Below are positions 1 to 9,500 of a DNA stretch of 64,000 bases, in pieces. The DNA lies in the NCBI GenBank assembly GCA_900315565.1, contig OMZS01000001.1, forward strand, positions 1 to 64,000, given 5' to 3'. Position numbers and translations under genes: made by a program. Under the pieces are notes generated by a model that was not told the origin of the DNA, did no database searches, and was given only the letters and a program-made list of their open reading frames with translations. This DNA comes from an uncultured Prevotellaceae bacterium. GTDB lineage: Bacteria; Bacteroidota; Bacteroidia; Bacteroidales; Bacteroidaceae. Within the stretch, counting starts at the first letter, position 1. The number at the start of each line of letters is the position of its first letter.

Positions 1-70
1 AAATGATCCAGTTTGTATTTTTCACTTCGTCAAGCCACTCCTCAGCCTTCCGATGCGCCAGCCGATCCCC

Positions 71-178
71 GCCCCTGTAGGGGAGGGGTGGCCGTAGGCT
101 GGGGTGGGGTCAGTATTGTTCTCGCAAAACAGCGATATTACAGACCCCACCCCTGACCCCTCCCCTTGAGGGGAGGGG
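71..178. repeat. G-run/C-run inverted repeat
   Basis: The arm GGGGTGGGGTC at 101-111 is the exact reverse complement of GACCCCACCCC at 143-153. Outer runs of CCCCT...AGGGG type at 72-88 and 157-178 extend the symmetry. A shortened copy of the same sequence lies inside purL at about 7444-7469, so this is a dispersed element and not a local accident. Its function is unknown. Confidence 0.7.
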
Positions 179-258
179 AGCTGCTGGCGCATTGCGTTAC
201 TATGAGGAGTGCCGTGAACAAAGTGAAAATTCAGGCTGGAGATTTTCATCGTAGCGCC

Positions 259-420
259 GGGAGATGAAAATGGCATTGCGCGGATGGGAAAAATAAAGTA
301 AGGAAATAGGATGAAATTTTCTAGAGAATTTGGACGTATCGTCGGGAAATAAAAATGGCATGGCGCAGATGAGAAAAATAAAGTAAAGAAATGGGATGAA
401 ATTTTCTAGAGAATTTTTCG
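259..420. repeat. Two 85-bp direct repeats containing the CTAGAG palindrome core
   Basis: The sequence from 259 to about 331 recurs at 344 to about 416 with few changes, a period of 85 bp. Each copy ends with AAATTTTCTAGAGAATTT, the core of the dispersed palindrome seen in nine other intergenic copies of this window. The first copy also has the CGTATCGTCGGG arm (335-346). Confidence 0.75.
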
Positions 421-447
421 GTAACTCAAAAGAATGCATTATCTTTG
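417..447 (+). promoter_or_regulatory. Bacteroidota-type promoter candidate for the aspartic protease gene
   Basis: TATCTTTG at 440-447 fits the -7 element TAnnTTTG. TTC at 417-419, 20 nt upstream, is one base off the -33 TTG. The expected transcript start near 453 leaves about 150 nt before the preferred ATG at 601. Confidence 0.5.
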
Positions 448-476
448 TGCAGGAAGGGAGGAATGGGAGCCAACAC

Positions 477-600
477 GAATGTAACGAAGGCTGAAATAAA
501 TGCAAATGGTGCCGAGATTATTGCGATGGCAACCGAGATAAATGCAAGGGCAACCGAAATGAATGCAAGGGCAACCGAGATAAAAGCAAAGAAAAGCGCG
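477..600 (+). repeat. 21-bp tandem repeats, in frame with the following gene
   Basis: Units of 21 bp read as seven-residue repeats such as ATEINAR, ATEMNAR and ATEIKAK, preceded by two looser units (KAEINAN, GAEIIAM). The frame is open from an ATG at 463 and joins the aspartic protease frame at 601. It could be an untranslated repeat or a short coding extension ahead of the signal peptide. Confidence 0.6.
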
Positions 601-1779
601 ATGAAAAGGATATACCTGGTATCTGTACTGGTGCTGCTGGGCTGTCTGACGGCCGGAGCGCAGCTACAGCGATACTCTGTCAACTTCGAGTTGTCGGAGC
701 GAAACTTCGTGGATACGATTCCCATCCGTTTTGAGAACGACCAGATTTACATCGAGGCCATGACGGACGACGGCGAGCTGCGCTTGCTGAACTTTGATAC
801 GGGTTCGAGCCAGGGGATGGTGTATTACGGCGGTCGCATGAGCACCGACGACGAGCTGGGCAACATCGTTTCGCGCGACGCCAACGGACGTAAGGACACG
901 GTGAAGGTGGTCAGGTTGCCTGAGTTCAGGCTAGGCAAACTGTGGGTGAGCAACTATGTTGCCACGGTGATAGTGCGCCCCCACGGCCGCCGCCGGTTCG
1001 ACGGCATACTTGGGTTCGACCTGGTGAACAAAGGGCTGCAGTGCAAAATTGACGTAAAGAAGGGACATATGATACTGACCGACCGAAAAAACTTTTTTGA
1101 CGGTGAGGGCGGTTTCGAGGTGAAGTACAAGCTGCGCTGGTTTGTGCCCCACGTGTGGGTGAGCCCATTTATTCGCCATGTGGATGAGGCACTGTTCGAC
1201 ACAGGCTCGCCCCCACTCTACTCGATGAACAAGCAGAGTTTCAACCGCCACGCTTACAAGAGCAAAAACGTGGAGAACCAGGTGGAGAGCCGCAGTCGCG
1301 GCCATCTGGCCATTGGCAACTACGGCGCTGAGACGGTTGACGAGGTGGTGTTTCTGAATCTGGACCGTCTGAAGTGGGGCGACTTCTCGTTTCAGCATGT
1401 CAGCAGCCTGACCACTCAGGGCGGCTCGCGCGTGGGGGCGGCGCTACTGAACTACGGCAGTCTGATTATCAACCCGTTGAGAAAGCGCATGACGTTTCAG
1501 CCCTACAACGGAAGCGACACTTGCGAGGTGCAAAACCGCCAGTTCAACATGGCTTTTGTGCCCGTTGAGGGGCGCGCGGCCGTAGGGCTGATTCGCGAGA
1601 CGTGCGACGAGTATGAGCAGGGGTTGCGCCAGGGCGACGTGATAGAGAGCATCAATGGCGAGGAGATAGCTGATTTCCAACAGTTTGTGAACTATCGTTT
1701 CGTAAAAGGCGAAACCTACACGCTGGTGGTAGTTAACCCGAGGGGAGCGAGGAAAGAAATCAAATCGGTGAGAAGGTAA
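601..1779 (+). CDS. Exported retropepsin-like aspartic protease with C-terminal PDZ domain
   Basis: The predicted product of 392 residues starts with a signal peptide (MKRIYLVSVLVLLGC..., cleavage probably after AGA near residue 21). Two Asp-Thr-Gly motifs are present, DTGSS at Asp66 and DTGSP at about Asp200, as in single-chain pepsin/retropepsin-like enzymes. The last 75 or so residues (from VPVEGRAAVGL) form a PDZ domain with the usual GLRQGDVIESING loop. It should act in the periplasm or at the cell surface on proteins; the substrate is unknown. The start at 601 was chosen because it puts the signal peptide at the N terminus, although the frame is open upstream to 445. It converges on the OmpA-like gene across a long hairpin. 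Confidence 0.8.
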   Translation: MKRIYLVSVLVLLGCLTAGAQLQRYSVNFELSERNFVDTIPIRFENDQIYIEAMTDDGELRLLNFDTGSSQGMVYYGGRMSTDDELGNIVSRDANGRKDTVKVVRLPEFRLGKLWVSNYVATVIVRPHGRRRFDGILGFDLVNKGLQCKIDVKKGHMILTDRKNFFDGEGGFEVKYKLRWFVPHVWVSPFIRHVDEALFDTGSPPLYSMNKQSFNRHAYKSKNVENQVESRSRGHLAIGNYGAETVDEVVFLNLDRLKWGDFSFQHVSSLTTQGGSRVGAALLNYGSLIINPLRKRMTFQPYNGSDTCEVQNRQFNMAFVPVEGRAAVGLIRETCDEYEQGLRQGDVIESINGEEIADFQQFVNYRFVKGETYTLVVVNPRGARKEIKSVRR

Positions 1780-1858
1780 CGCTTCATGTCGCAATAAAGA
1801 CTTTCTGCAAAAAAGATAGGAAAGAAATGATAAAATAATAACTTGGTACAAATATTAA

Positions 1859-1957
1859 GAAACGAATGAGAATAATGAGAATAATTGTTTTCCACGAATT
1901 AAAAAAATAATTATTCTCATTCGTGAGTGAATTATTCTCATTATTCTCATTCGTTTC
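1859..1957. terminator. Perfect 28-bp inverted repeat between convergent genes
   Basis: Positions 1859-1886 and 1930-1957 are exact reverse complements, separated by 43 bp. The loop carries an extra partial copy of the right arm (AATTATTCTCATTCG near 1909-1923), so the arms also form direct repeats. The position between the ends of the aspartic protease and OmpA-like genes fits a bidirectional terminator, but the arms are A/T-rich and unusually long. Confidence 0.65.
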
Positions 1958-2010
1958 CGTAAAATCTTACCTGCTTATTTTTTTACTGTTACTAAACTTT
2001 CGTTCTTGGA

Positions 2011-2868
2011 TTACTCAGCCGGTGCGTGGTCGATGAGTTCCATGAACTCGTCGAGTTTCGGCGTGATGATGATTTGGGTGCGGCGGTTGCGCTGACGTCC
2101 GAGGTCGGTGTCGTTGGTGGCCAGCGGGTTATACTCGCCACGTCCGCCGGCGGTGAGACGCTTGGGATCCACTCCGTAGCGATTCTGCAAGAACTGCACC
2201 ACGCTGGAAGCGCGCAGACACGAGAGGTCCCAGTTGTTGCGGATGTTCTCGCGGTTGATGGGCACATTGTCTGTGTTACCCTCAACGAGCACATCGTAGT
2301 CCTTGTAGTCGGTGATGATTTTAGCAATCTTCGAGAGTGTCTCGGCTGCACGGTCGTTGATTTCGTAGGAGCCGCTCTTGTAGAGCATGTTGTCGGCAAG
2401 CGAGATATACACCACGCCTTTGAGCACCTGAATATCCACCTCTTTCAGATCCTCTTTCGAGAGCGAGCGTGTCAGGTTGTTTGTGAGCACCATGTTGAGC
2501 GAGTCGCTTTTGCTCTTGAGTTCGGTGAGGTGGCGTATGTATTGGTTCGACTCGTTGATCTGGTCCACGAGTTTCTCAATGGAGATGTTGTTCTGGTTGG
2601 CGTTGGTCAGGCTCTTGTCGAGCGACTTCTGCAGCTGGGCATAGGCACGTTTTTGCTGTCGGAGCTGCTCTTCCAGACTCTCTGCCTTGGCTTTGGCGGC
2701 AGCGAGCTGTTCTTTTGTCACCTGATAAGTGGTGTTGAGTTCGATGTTCTCGTTCTGGCAGTTGCGCAGGTCGTTCTGTGCAGCCAGGAGTTGCTTTTTG
2801 CTGGCACAGCTGCTCATGAGCATCAATGCTCCGGCCATAACCAGCACGGCTGAAATAGACTTTTTCAT
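2011..2868 (-). CDS. OmpA-family peptidoglycan-binding lipoprotein
   Basis: 285 residues. The N terminus MKKSISAVLVMAGALMLMSSC is a lipoprotein signal with lipobox MSSC. Residues of about 25-115 are rich in Gln, Glu, Lys and Leu with heptad spacing and probably form a coiled coil. The C-terminal half is an OmpA domain: LYKSGSYEIN, then VEGNTDNVPI, then LSCLRASSVVQFL, and the RRTQIII end. Such proteins bind the meso-diaminopimelate peptide of peptidoglycan and link the outer membrane to the wall. The gene lies about 145 bp downstream of the pantothenate kinase gene on the same strand; that gap has a short hairpin (CCTGGG...CCCAGG near 2930-2955), so cotranscription is uncertain. Confidence 0.88.
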   Translation of the reverse strand: MKKSISAVLVMAGALMLMSSCASKKQLLAAQNDLRNCQNENIELNTTYQVTKEQLAAAKAKAESLEEQLRQQKRAYAQLQKSLDKSLTNANQNNISIEKLVDQINESNQYIRHLTELKSKSDSLNMVLTNNLTRSLSKEDLKEVDIQVLKGVVYISLADNMLYKSGSYEINDRAAETLSKIAKIITDYKDYDVLVEGNTDNVPINRENIRNNWDLSCLRASSVVQFLQNRYGVDPKRLTAGGRGEYNPLATNDTDLGRQRNRRTQIIITPKLDEFMELIDHAPAE

Positions 2869-3014
2869 GTTGTTTGTTTCCTTTCTGTTAAAATGTTTGA
2901 TTGTCCACTTTTTTCTATAAGACGCTTGCCTGGGACAGATTGTTGCCCAGGTTAGGAAGATTTAACCCTTGGCCCGCCATCTTAACATTCTTCTACCAAG
3001 CCCGCCGCCCGTTT

Positions 3015-3833
3015 TTATCCGCGGTGGCAGAGTGCCGCGCCTATGGCCGTGCAGAACTCCGAGTACTTGGGAGTGAAGAAGTGTACGTTGTAGAGTTTCT
3101 CCAGCTGTGGGAAGATGAACTTGCATTCCGGGAGCAGCGTGAGGTTGCCAATCATGACGAAGTCGCGAATGCCCGAGCTGATGGAGGCGATGACCGCCGT
3201 GCTCCCGATGGTCTGCAGCACCATGCAGATGATGCCAATGGCCAGGTCGGCCCGCGATGCGTTGTACTGTGCCTTGGCAAAGAGCGAGGCCGTGGCGTCC
3301 ATGGGCAGCCCCGGCAGCGGGTGAGTGCAGATGTCGCCAATGAGCAGATTGATGTTCGATATGTCGCCCTCCTTGGCCAGTTCCTGAATTTCCTTGATGT
3401 TGCTGGTTTGCAACAGCACGCGCGAGAGTCCCGTTAGTGTGCCGCCTCCGATGCCCAGTCCGCCAATGTGGGTGATGTTGTCGCCATCGCAGCGCACCAG
3501 CGATGTGCCCGTACCCATGCTGACCACTATGACATGGTCTTTGCCCGACTCGTACATGGCCCCGAGCCCGTCGGCCATGAATTCGTCGGCCTTTCCGGTG
3601 GGAAGCCCATAAACGGGGCTGTCGATGTAGGCACTGCCCACACCCGTCATCATCACCTGCTCGATGTCGGCGAGTTCGATGTGGTTGTCGTAGAGATACT
3701 TACCAAAGGCTCCGTAGAGCGAGGTCACGGGGTCGGCAGCGGTGATACGGATAGGCGAAACCACCACGCCATTTCGCAGCCCCACAATTTTGGTGGTGCT
3801 GATGCCAACGTCAATTCCTATAACTATACCCAT
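3015..3833 (-). CDS. coaW: Type II pantothenate kinase
   Basis: 272 residues. It would phosphorylate pantothenate with ATP, the first step of coenzyme A synthesis in the cytoplasm. The sequence has the ASKHA-fold phosphate loop GIDVGISTTKIVG at the N terminus, the second ATP-binding loop VSMGTGTSLV, and the GGLGIGGGTLTGLSRVLL segment typical of the type II (eukaryote/Staphylococcus-like) family. The length matches that family. The type II enzyme is distinct from CoaA and CoaX. A TACCTTTG -7 element lies about 50 nt upstream on this strand. It shares a short intergenic region with the divergent M1 aminopeptidase gene. Confidence 0.88.
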   Translation of the reverse strand: MGIVIGIDVGISTTKIVGLRNGVVVSPIRITAADPVTSLYGAFGKYLYDNHIELADIEQVMMTGVGSAYIDSPVYGLPTGKADEFMADGLGAMYESGKDHVIVVSMGTGTSLVRCDGDNITHIGGLGIGGGTLTGLSRVLLQTSNIKEIQELAKEGDISNINLLIGDICTHPLPGLPMDATASLFAKAQYNASRADLAIGIICMVLQTIGSTAVIASISSGIRDFVMIGNLTLLPECKFIFPQLEKLYNVHFFTPKYSEFCTAIGAALCHRG

Positions 3834-3884
3834 AAAAATGTGCTATTTTTGGTGTTTTTAACAGCTATTTAGTCATTTCGGGGG

Positions 3885-3892
3885 CAAAGGTA
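3885..3892 (-). promoter_or_regulatory. -7 promoter element for coaW
   Basis: On the minus strand this reads TACCTTTG, an exact TAnnTTTG match, about 50 nt before the ATG. The -33 TTG is weak (CTG about 18 nt upstream). Confidence 0.5.
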
Positions 3893-3935
3893 GCTGTTTT
3901 TTCAGAGAACAGCACATTATTTGGCAGAAATTTCG

Positions 3936-3943
3936 TAACTTCG
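3936..3943 (+). promoter_or_regulatory. Weak -7 promoter element for the M1 aminopeptidase gene
   Basis: TAACTTCG within TTTCGTAACTTCGCC closely resembles the better promoter before the FAH gene (TTTCGTAACTTTGCC at 34302-34316). No TTG is seen at the right distance. Confidence 0.35.
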
Positions 3944-3965
3944 CCGCCAAAATGACAAACAAACG

Positions 3966-6476
3966 ATGAAGCTGAACAAGATTATCGCCCTACTCATCTA
4001 TTTGTGCGCCCTGATGCCGCTGTCGGCCATGGCGACAGAGGCAGGCGTATCGAAACCGCTGGCCGAACATCGCGCGGCCCACATCAAAGATGTGCAATAT
4101 ACCCTCATCTTCGACCTTCCCGACGACGTGGCCAAGCCCGTGAAGGGCTACGAAGTGATGGAGTTTATCTGGAACTCCGAAGACGACCTTGTGCTCGACT
4201 TTCAGGGCAGCGCAAGCCAGTTTAACGGCATTTGCCTTATCAACGGCAAGAGCAAGGAACATCACGTGGAGTTTGCCAACGAGCACATCATTATTCCGCG
4301 CAAACTGCTGAAAAAAGGCTATAACAGCATTTATCTCACCTTTATCAGCGGCAACAAGTCGCTCAACCGCTCGCAAGACTATCTTTACACCCTCTTTGTG
4401 CCCGACCATGCGCGCTCGGTGTTTCCCTGCATCGACCAGCCCGACGTGAAAGCCCTGTTCAAGCTCACTCTGGAGATGCCCACCGACTGGCGGGCCATCA
4501 GCAACGGCGGTCTGATGAAAAGCACCTTAGAGGGAACACGCAAGAAATTGGAATTTGCCACCACGCCGCTGCTGCCCACCTACCTGTTCTCGTTTACCGC
4601 CGGACGGTTCAACCAGGAAGTGGCCACGCGCGACGGGCGCACCATTCAAGCCCTGCACCGCGAAACCGACCCAGCGAAGATTGCCCAGCTGCAAACCGTG
4701 TTCGACCAAATAGCCACCTCGCTGCGCTGGCTGGAAGAATACACCGACATGAAATATCCGTTCCAGAAATTCGGGTTCGTGGTGCTCCCCGGCTACCAGT
4801 TTGGCGGAATGGAGCATCCGGGTGCCATTCAGTTTAGCGACCGCAGCATATTCCTGGGCAGCAACCCCACACAAGACGAAGAGCTGAAACGACTGGAACT
4901 GGTGGCCCACGAAACGGCCCACATGTGGTTTGGCGACCTGGTCACCATGCGCTGGTTCGACGATGTCTGGACCAAGGAGGTGTTTGCCAACTTCATGGCA
5001 TCGAAAATTGCGCGCGTGCAGTTCCCCAACATCGACCACAACTTGAACTTCCTGAAAACCTATCAGGCCAGCGCCATGCACACTGACCGCACCAACGGGT
5101 CGCACCCTATACAGCAACCGCTCGACAATCTCGACCGTGCCAGCCTGCTCTACGGCAACATTATCTACGACAAAGCACCCGTCATGATGCGAATGCTCGA
5201 AGAAGTAATGGGCGAGCGATGGTTCCGCAACGGCATACGCAAATATCTGAAACGCTACGCCTTTGGCAACGCCACCTGGGACGACCTTGTGGAGATTCTC
5301 TCGCACGAAGACCCCAACGCCCACATCAAAGAGTTCAGCAATGTGTGGGTGAAGCAGCAAGGCATGCCCATCATCGAGACATCGGTTGAAGGCAGCCGAC
5401 TCGTGGTGCGACAGACCGATCCGCTGGGGCGCGGACTGGTGTGGAACCAAAAGTTCGACGTGATGCTGGGCAACGACTTCGGCCCCAGCAACACCATCAC
5501 AGTCAGCATGCACGAGCCCACCGTGTCTATTCCCCTCGCACGGCGGCCCGACTTCATCATTCCCAACTATTCGGGTCACGGCTACGGACGGTTTACCCTG
5601 CCCCCCGACTACACCAAACTGCTCATCAAGCGACTCATCTGCACCACCAGCGACGTGAACCGCTACGCGCTGGCACTGACGCTCTACGACAACTACCTGA
5701 TGGGCCGGCTCGACAACACCTACTTCAGCGAGGTGTATCGCACGCTCGAGAAAGAGCACAATCCGCTCATCATCAGCACCCTTTGTAACCATCTGGCCAA
5801 GGTTGCCTTCGACCAGCCCAAGGAAGACCGCACCACCATGGAGCTCTTCTTCATGGACTTGCTGAAAACCACGCAGCAACCCGCCACCCGCCAGCATCTG
5901 TTGCGATCGCTCACGGCCACGGCACAGTCGCAAATGGTGAACGACTTTCTCTACGACATCTGGGAAAAGCAGAGCGAGCCTCTGCTCAGCGAACGCGACT
6001 ACATGGACATGGCCTACCATCTGGCCATTGTGAAGCCCCTGCGCTGGGGTGAGATTATCAACCGCCAGCGCATGAGGCTGAAAAACGCCGACCTGATACG
6101 CGAGTTTGAATTTGTGAGCCGCGCCTGCACCGACGACCCCGATCTGCAACGGCTGCTTTTCAACTCGCTGCTGCGAAAGGAGAACCGCACCGTGGAACCC
6201 TGGGCCGCGCGCACGCTGGCCCTGCTGTCGTGCAACGCACGCGAGCCGCAGAACAACGAATACATCAACCCGGCCCTCAATGCACTGGAGGACATACAGC
6301 GAACGGGCGACATTTTCTTCCCTGCCAACTGGGTAAGCGCATTGCTCTCGCAACATAAGAGCAACGAAGCCCGCCGCATGGTGGAAGACTGGATACAACT
6401 GCACCCCTACTACCCGCCGTCACTCATGAACAAAGTGAAAGAAAACGCCTACTATCTGCTGTTGCGCAAGCAGTAG
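3966..6476 (+). CDS. Exported M1 family zinc aminopeptidase
   Basis: 836 residues with a signal peptide (MKLNKIIALLIYLCALMPLSAMA). It would release N-terminal residues from peptides outside the cytoplasm. The substrate-anchoring loop reads GGMEHPG from about residue 280, a variant of the common GAMEN. The zinc site is HETAH (His315, Glu316, His319) with the third ligand Glu338 in KEVFANF, an exact HEXXH-X18-E arrangement. The long C-terminal half is helical, as in ERAP/tricorn-type M1 enzymes. The gene is divergent from coaW and lies about 70 bp before purL. Specificity cannot be told from the sequence. Confidence 0.92.
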   Translation: MKLNKIIALLIYLCALMPLSAMATEAGVSKPLAEHRAAHIKDVQYTLIFDLPDDVAKPVKGYEVMEFIWNSEDDLVLDFQGSASQFNGICLINGKSKEHHVEFANEHIIIPRKLLKKGYNSIYLTFISGNKSLNRSQDYLYTLFVPDHARSVFPCIDQPDVKALFKLTLEMPTDWRAISNGGLMKSTLEGTRKKLEFATTPLLPTYLFSFTAGRFNQEVATRDGRTIQALHRETDPAKIAQLQTVFDQIATSLRWLEEYTDMKYPFQKFGFVVLPGYQFGGMEHPGAIQFSDRSIFLGSNPTQDEELKRLELVAHETAHMWFGDLVTMRWFDDVWTKEVFANFMASKIARVQFPNIDHNLNFLKTYQASAMHTDRTNGSHPIQQPLDNLDRASLLYGNIIYDKAPVMMRMLEEVMGERWFRNGIRKYLKRYAFGNATWDDLVEILSHEDPNAHIKEFSNVWVKQQGMPIIETSVEGSRLVVRQTDPLGRGLVWNQKFDVMLGNDFGPSNTITVSMHEPTVSIPLARRPDFIIPNYSGHGYGRFTLPPDYTKLLIKRLICTTSDVNRYALALTLYDNYLMGRLDNTYFSEVYRTLEKEHNPLIISTLCNHLAKVAFDQPKEDRTTMELFFMDLLKTTQQPATRQHLLRSLTATAQSQMVNDFLYDIWEKQSEPLLSERDYMDMAYHLAIVKPLRWGEIINRQRMRLKNADLIREFEFVSRACTDDPDLQRLLFNSLLRKENRTVEPWAARTLALLSCNAREPQNNEYINPALNALEDIQRTGDIFFPANWVSALLSQHKSNEARRMVEDWIQLHPYYPPSLMNKVKENAYYLLLRKQ

Positions 6477-6546
6477 GCCACCGAGGTCAGTGCAGACTAG
6501 CAAACGGAATAAAGAAAACAAAAACAATTATATTATTTTACCACTT

Positions 6547-9500
6547 ATGATTCTTTTCTTCAGAACTCCACAGCAGAGCCTCATTGCCACTGAGGCAGAC
6601 CACAGGCTCTCGACTAACGAAATCAATGAACTTTGTTGGCTGTATGGCGATGCCACACTCGTAGAGGCAGAGACGCTCGAAGGCTTCTTTGTGGGGCCAC
6701 GCCGCGAAATGATAACACCCTGGAGTACGAATGCCGTTGAGATTACTCAGAACATGGGCCTCAGCGGCATTTCGCGTATTGAGGAATACTTCCCCGTGAG
6801 CAGCAGCGAGGCTGAGCACGACGAGATGCTGCAACGCATGTACAACGGTCTGAACCAGGACATTTTCACCGTCAACATTCAGCCCGAGCCCATCAAACAG
6901 GTGGAGAACCTGGAGGAATACAACGAGCAGGAAGGCCTTGCCCTCTCGCCCGAAGAAATAGAATACCTGCACAAGATTGAGAAGCAGAACGGACGGCCGC
7001 TGACCGACTCTGAGATTTTCGGTTTCGCACAAATCAACTCGGAGCACTGCCGCCACAAAATTTTCGGAGGCACCTTCATCATCGACGGCAAGGAAATGGA
7101 AAGCTCGCTGTTCCAGATGATTAAGAAGACTACGCAGGAGAATCCCAACAACATTCTCTCGGCCTACAAGGACAACGTGGCCTTTGCACAGGGCCCCATG
7201 GTAGAGCAGTTCGCACCGAAAGACCAATCCACCGCCGACTGGTTCCGCGTGAAGGACATTGAGAGCGTCATCTCGCTGAAGGCCGAAACCCACAACTTCC
7301 CCACCACGGTAGAACCGTTCAACGGTGCTGCCACAGGCACGGGCGGTGAGATACGCGACCGCATGGGCGGCGGCACTGGCTCGTGGCCCATTGCCGGAAC
7401 GGCAGTGTATATGACGGCCTACCCAAGGCTGCAAGAAGATACTAACCCCACCCCTACAAGGGAGGGGAGTCTGCGCGACTGGGAGGATATTCTGCCCGTG
7501 CGCGAATGGCTCTACCAGACACCCGAGCAGATACTCATCAAGGCATCGAACGGTGCCAGCGACTTTGGCAACAAGTTCGGACAGCCCCTCATCTGCGGCT
7601 CGGTGCTCACCTTTGAGCATCAGGAAGCCCCCCGTCCCGTAAGCTGCGCTAACAGCGCAGCAAGCCCAGCAGAAGCAACAGCAAGCCCAGCAGAAGCCCC
7701 CTCTACGAAATACGCCTACGACAAGGTCATTATGCTGGCTGGCGGCGTGGGCTATGGCACCAAGCGCGACTGCCTGAAGAAAGAGCCCCAGAAGGGCAAC
7801 AAGGTGGTGGTGGTTGGTGGCGACAACTACCGCATCGGTCTGGGCGGCGGCTCGGTGAGCTCGGTGGATACTGGCCGCTACTCAAACGGCATCGAGCTGA
7901 ACGCCGTGCAGCGCGCCAACCCCGAAATGCAGAAGCGCGCCTACAACCTGGTGCGCGCACTCTGCGAGGAAGACACCAACCCCGTGGTGAGCATTCACGA
8001 CCACGGCTCGGCCGGCCACCTGAACTGCCTCTCAGAACTGGTGGAGGAGTGCGGCGGCGAGATAGACATGACGCAGCTGCCCATAGGTGACAAGACGCTC
8101 TCGGCCAAGGAAATCATCGCCAACGAGAGCCAGGAGCGCATGGGACTGCTCATCGACGAGAAACACATCGACCATGTGCGACGCATTGCCGAGCGCGAGC
8201 GCGCACCGCTCTACGTGGTAGGCGAAACCACAGGCGATGCCCACTTCTCGTTCCGCCAGGGCGACGGTGTGAAACCTTTCGACCTCGACGTGGCGCAGAT
8301 GTTCGGCCACTCGCCAAAGACCATCATGCGCGACGAAACCGTGGAGCGTCACTACGCACCGGTGGAATACGACCAAAAGAATCCCGATATACAGAAATAC
8401 GTAGAACGAGTGCTTCTGCTTGAGGCTGTAGCCTGCAAAGACTGGCTCACCAACAAGGTTGACCGCTCGGTGACGGGCAAGATTGCCCGCCAGCAATGTC
8501 AGGGCGAGATTCAGCTGCCGCTGAGCGACTGCGGCGTGGTGGCCCTCGACTACCGCGGCCAAAAAGGCATTGCCACTGCCCTGGGACATGCGCCTCAGGC
8601 CGGACTGGCCTCGCCCGAGGCGGGCAGTGTGCTCTCGGTGGCCGAAGCACTGACTAACATCGTGTGGGCCCCACTTACCCTCGGACTTGCCAGCGTAAGC
8701 CTCTCGGCCAACTGGATGTGGCCTTGCCGCTCGCAGAAAGGCGAGGACGCACGTTTGTACGCTGCAGTGAAAGCGCTTTCAGACTTCTGCTGTCAGCTTC
8801 ACATCAATGTGCCTACGGGCAAAGACTCGCTCTCGCTCACCCAGCAGTATCCCAACGGCGAGAAAATCATTTCGCCGGGAACCGTCATCGTCAGCGCCGG
8901 TGGTGAGGTGAAAGACATTCGTAAGGTGGTGAGCCCTGTTGTGGTGAACGACAAGAACAGCAGTCTCTACCACATCGACTTCTCGTTCGACGAGCAGCGG
9001 CTGGGCGGCTCGGCCTTTGCACAGAGTCTGGGCAAGGTGGGCGACGATGTGCCGACGGTGAAAAACGCCGAGTACTTTGCCGACTGCTTCAACGCCATTC
9101 AGGAACTCATAGACAAGGGTTGGATCATGGCCGGGCACGACATATCGGCCGGCGGACTCATCACCACACTGCTCGAAATGTGCTTTGCCAACACCCGTGG
9201 CGGCATGCACATCAATCTGCACGACCTGAACAGCAGCGACATGGTGAAAATGCTCATGGCAGAAAATCCGGGTGTTGTTATCCAAGTGAGTGACCAGCAC
9301 AAGTTCGAACTGCGCAAGTTCCTTGAAAACCAAGGCATCGGCTTCGCTAAAATAGGCTACCCCACCCCCGGCGAGCGCACCATCGTCGTGAAGAACGGCG
9401 ACCAAGAATACAACTTCGACATCGACCACCTGCGCGACGTGTGGTATAAGACCAGTTATCTGCTCGACCGCCGCCAAAGCATGAACGGCAAAGCCCGCGA

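Larger units (their letters stand above)
1..600. other. Gene-free repeat-rich region at the left edge
   Basis: No convincing gene is visible; the short open frames here lack family resemblance and follow repeats. The stretch holds a G/C-run inverted repeat (about 71-178), two copies of an 85-bp direct repeat that each contain the CTCTAGAGAAT-type core (259-420), a promoter-like sequence near 440, and 21-bp tandem repeats that run up to the start of the next gene. Confidence 0.7.

Noticed and set aside
6490..6546. Upstream GTG start for purL adding 19 residues
   Set aside because: The extra residues (rich in Lys and Asn) have no counterpart in PurL, whereas MILFFRTPQQS at 6547 is the usual beginning.
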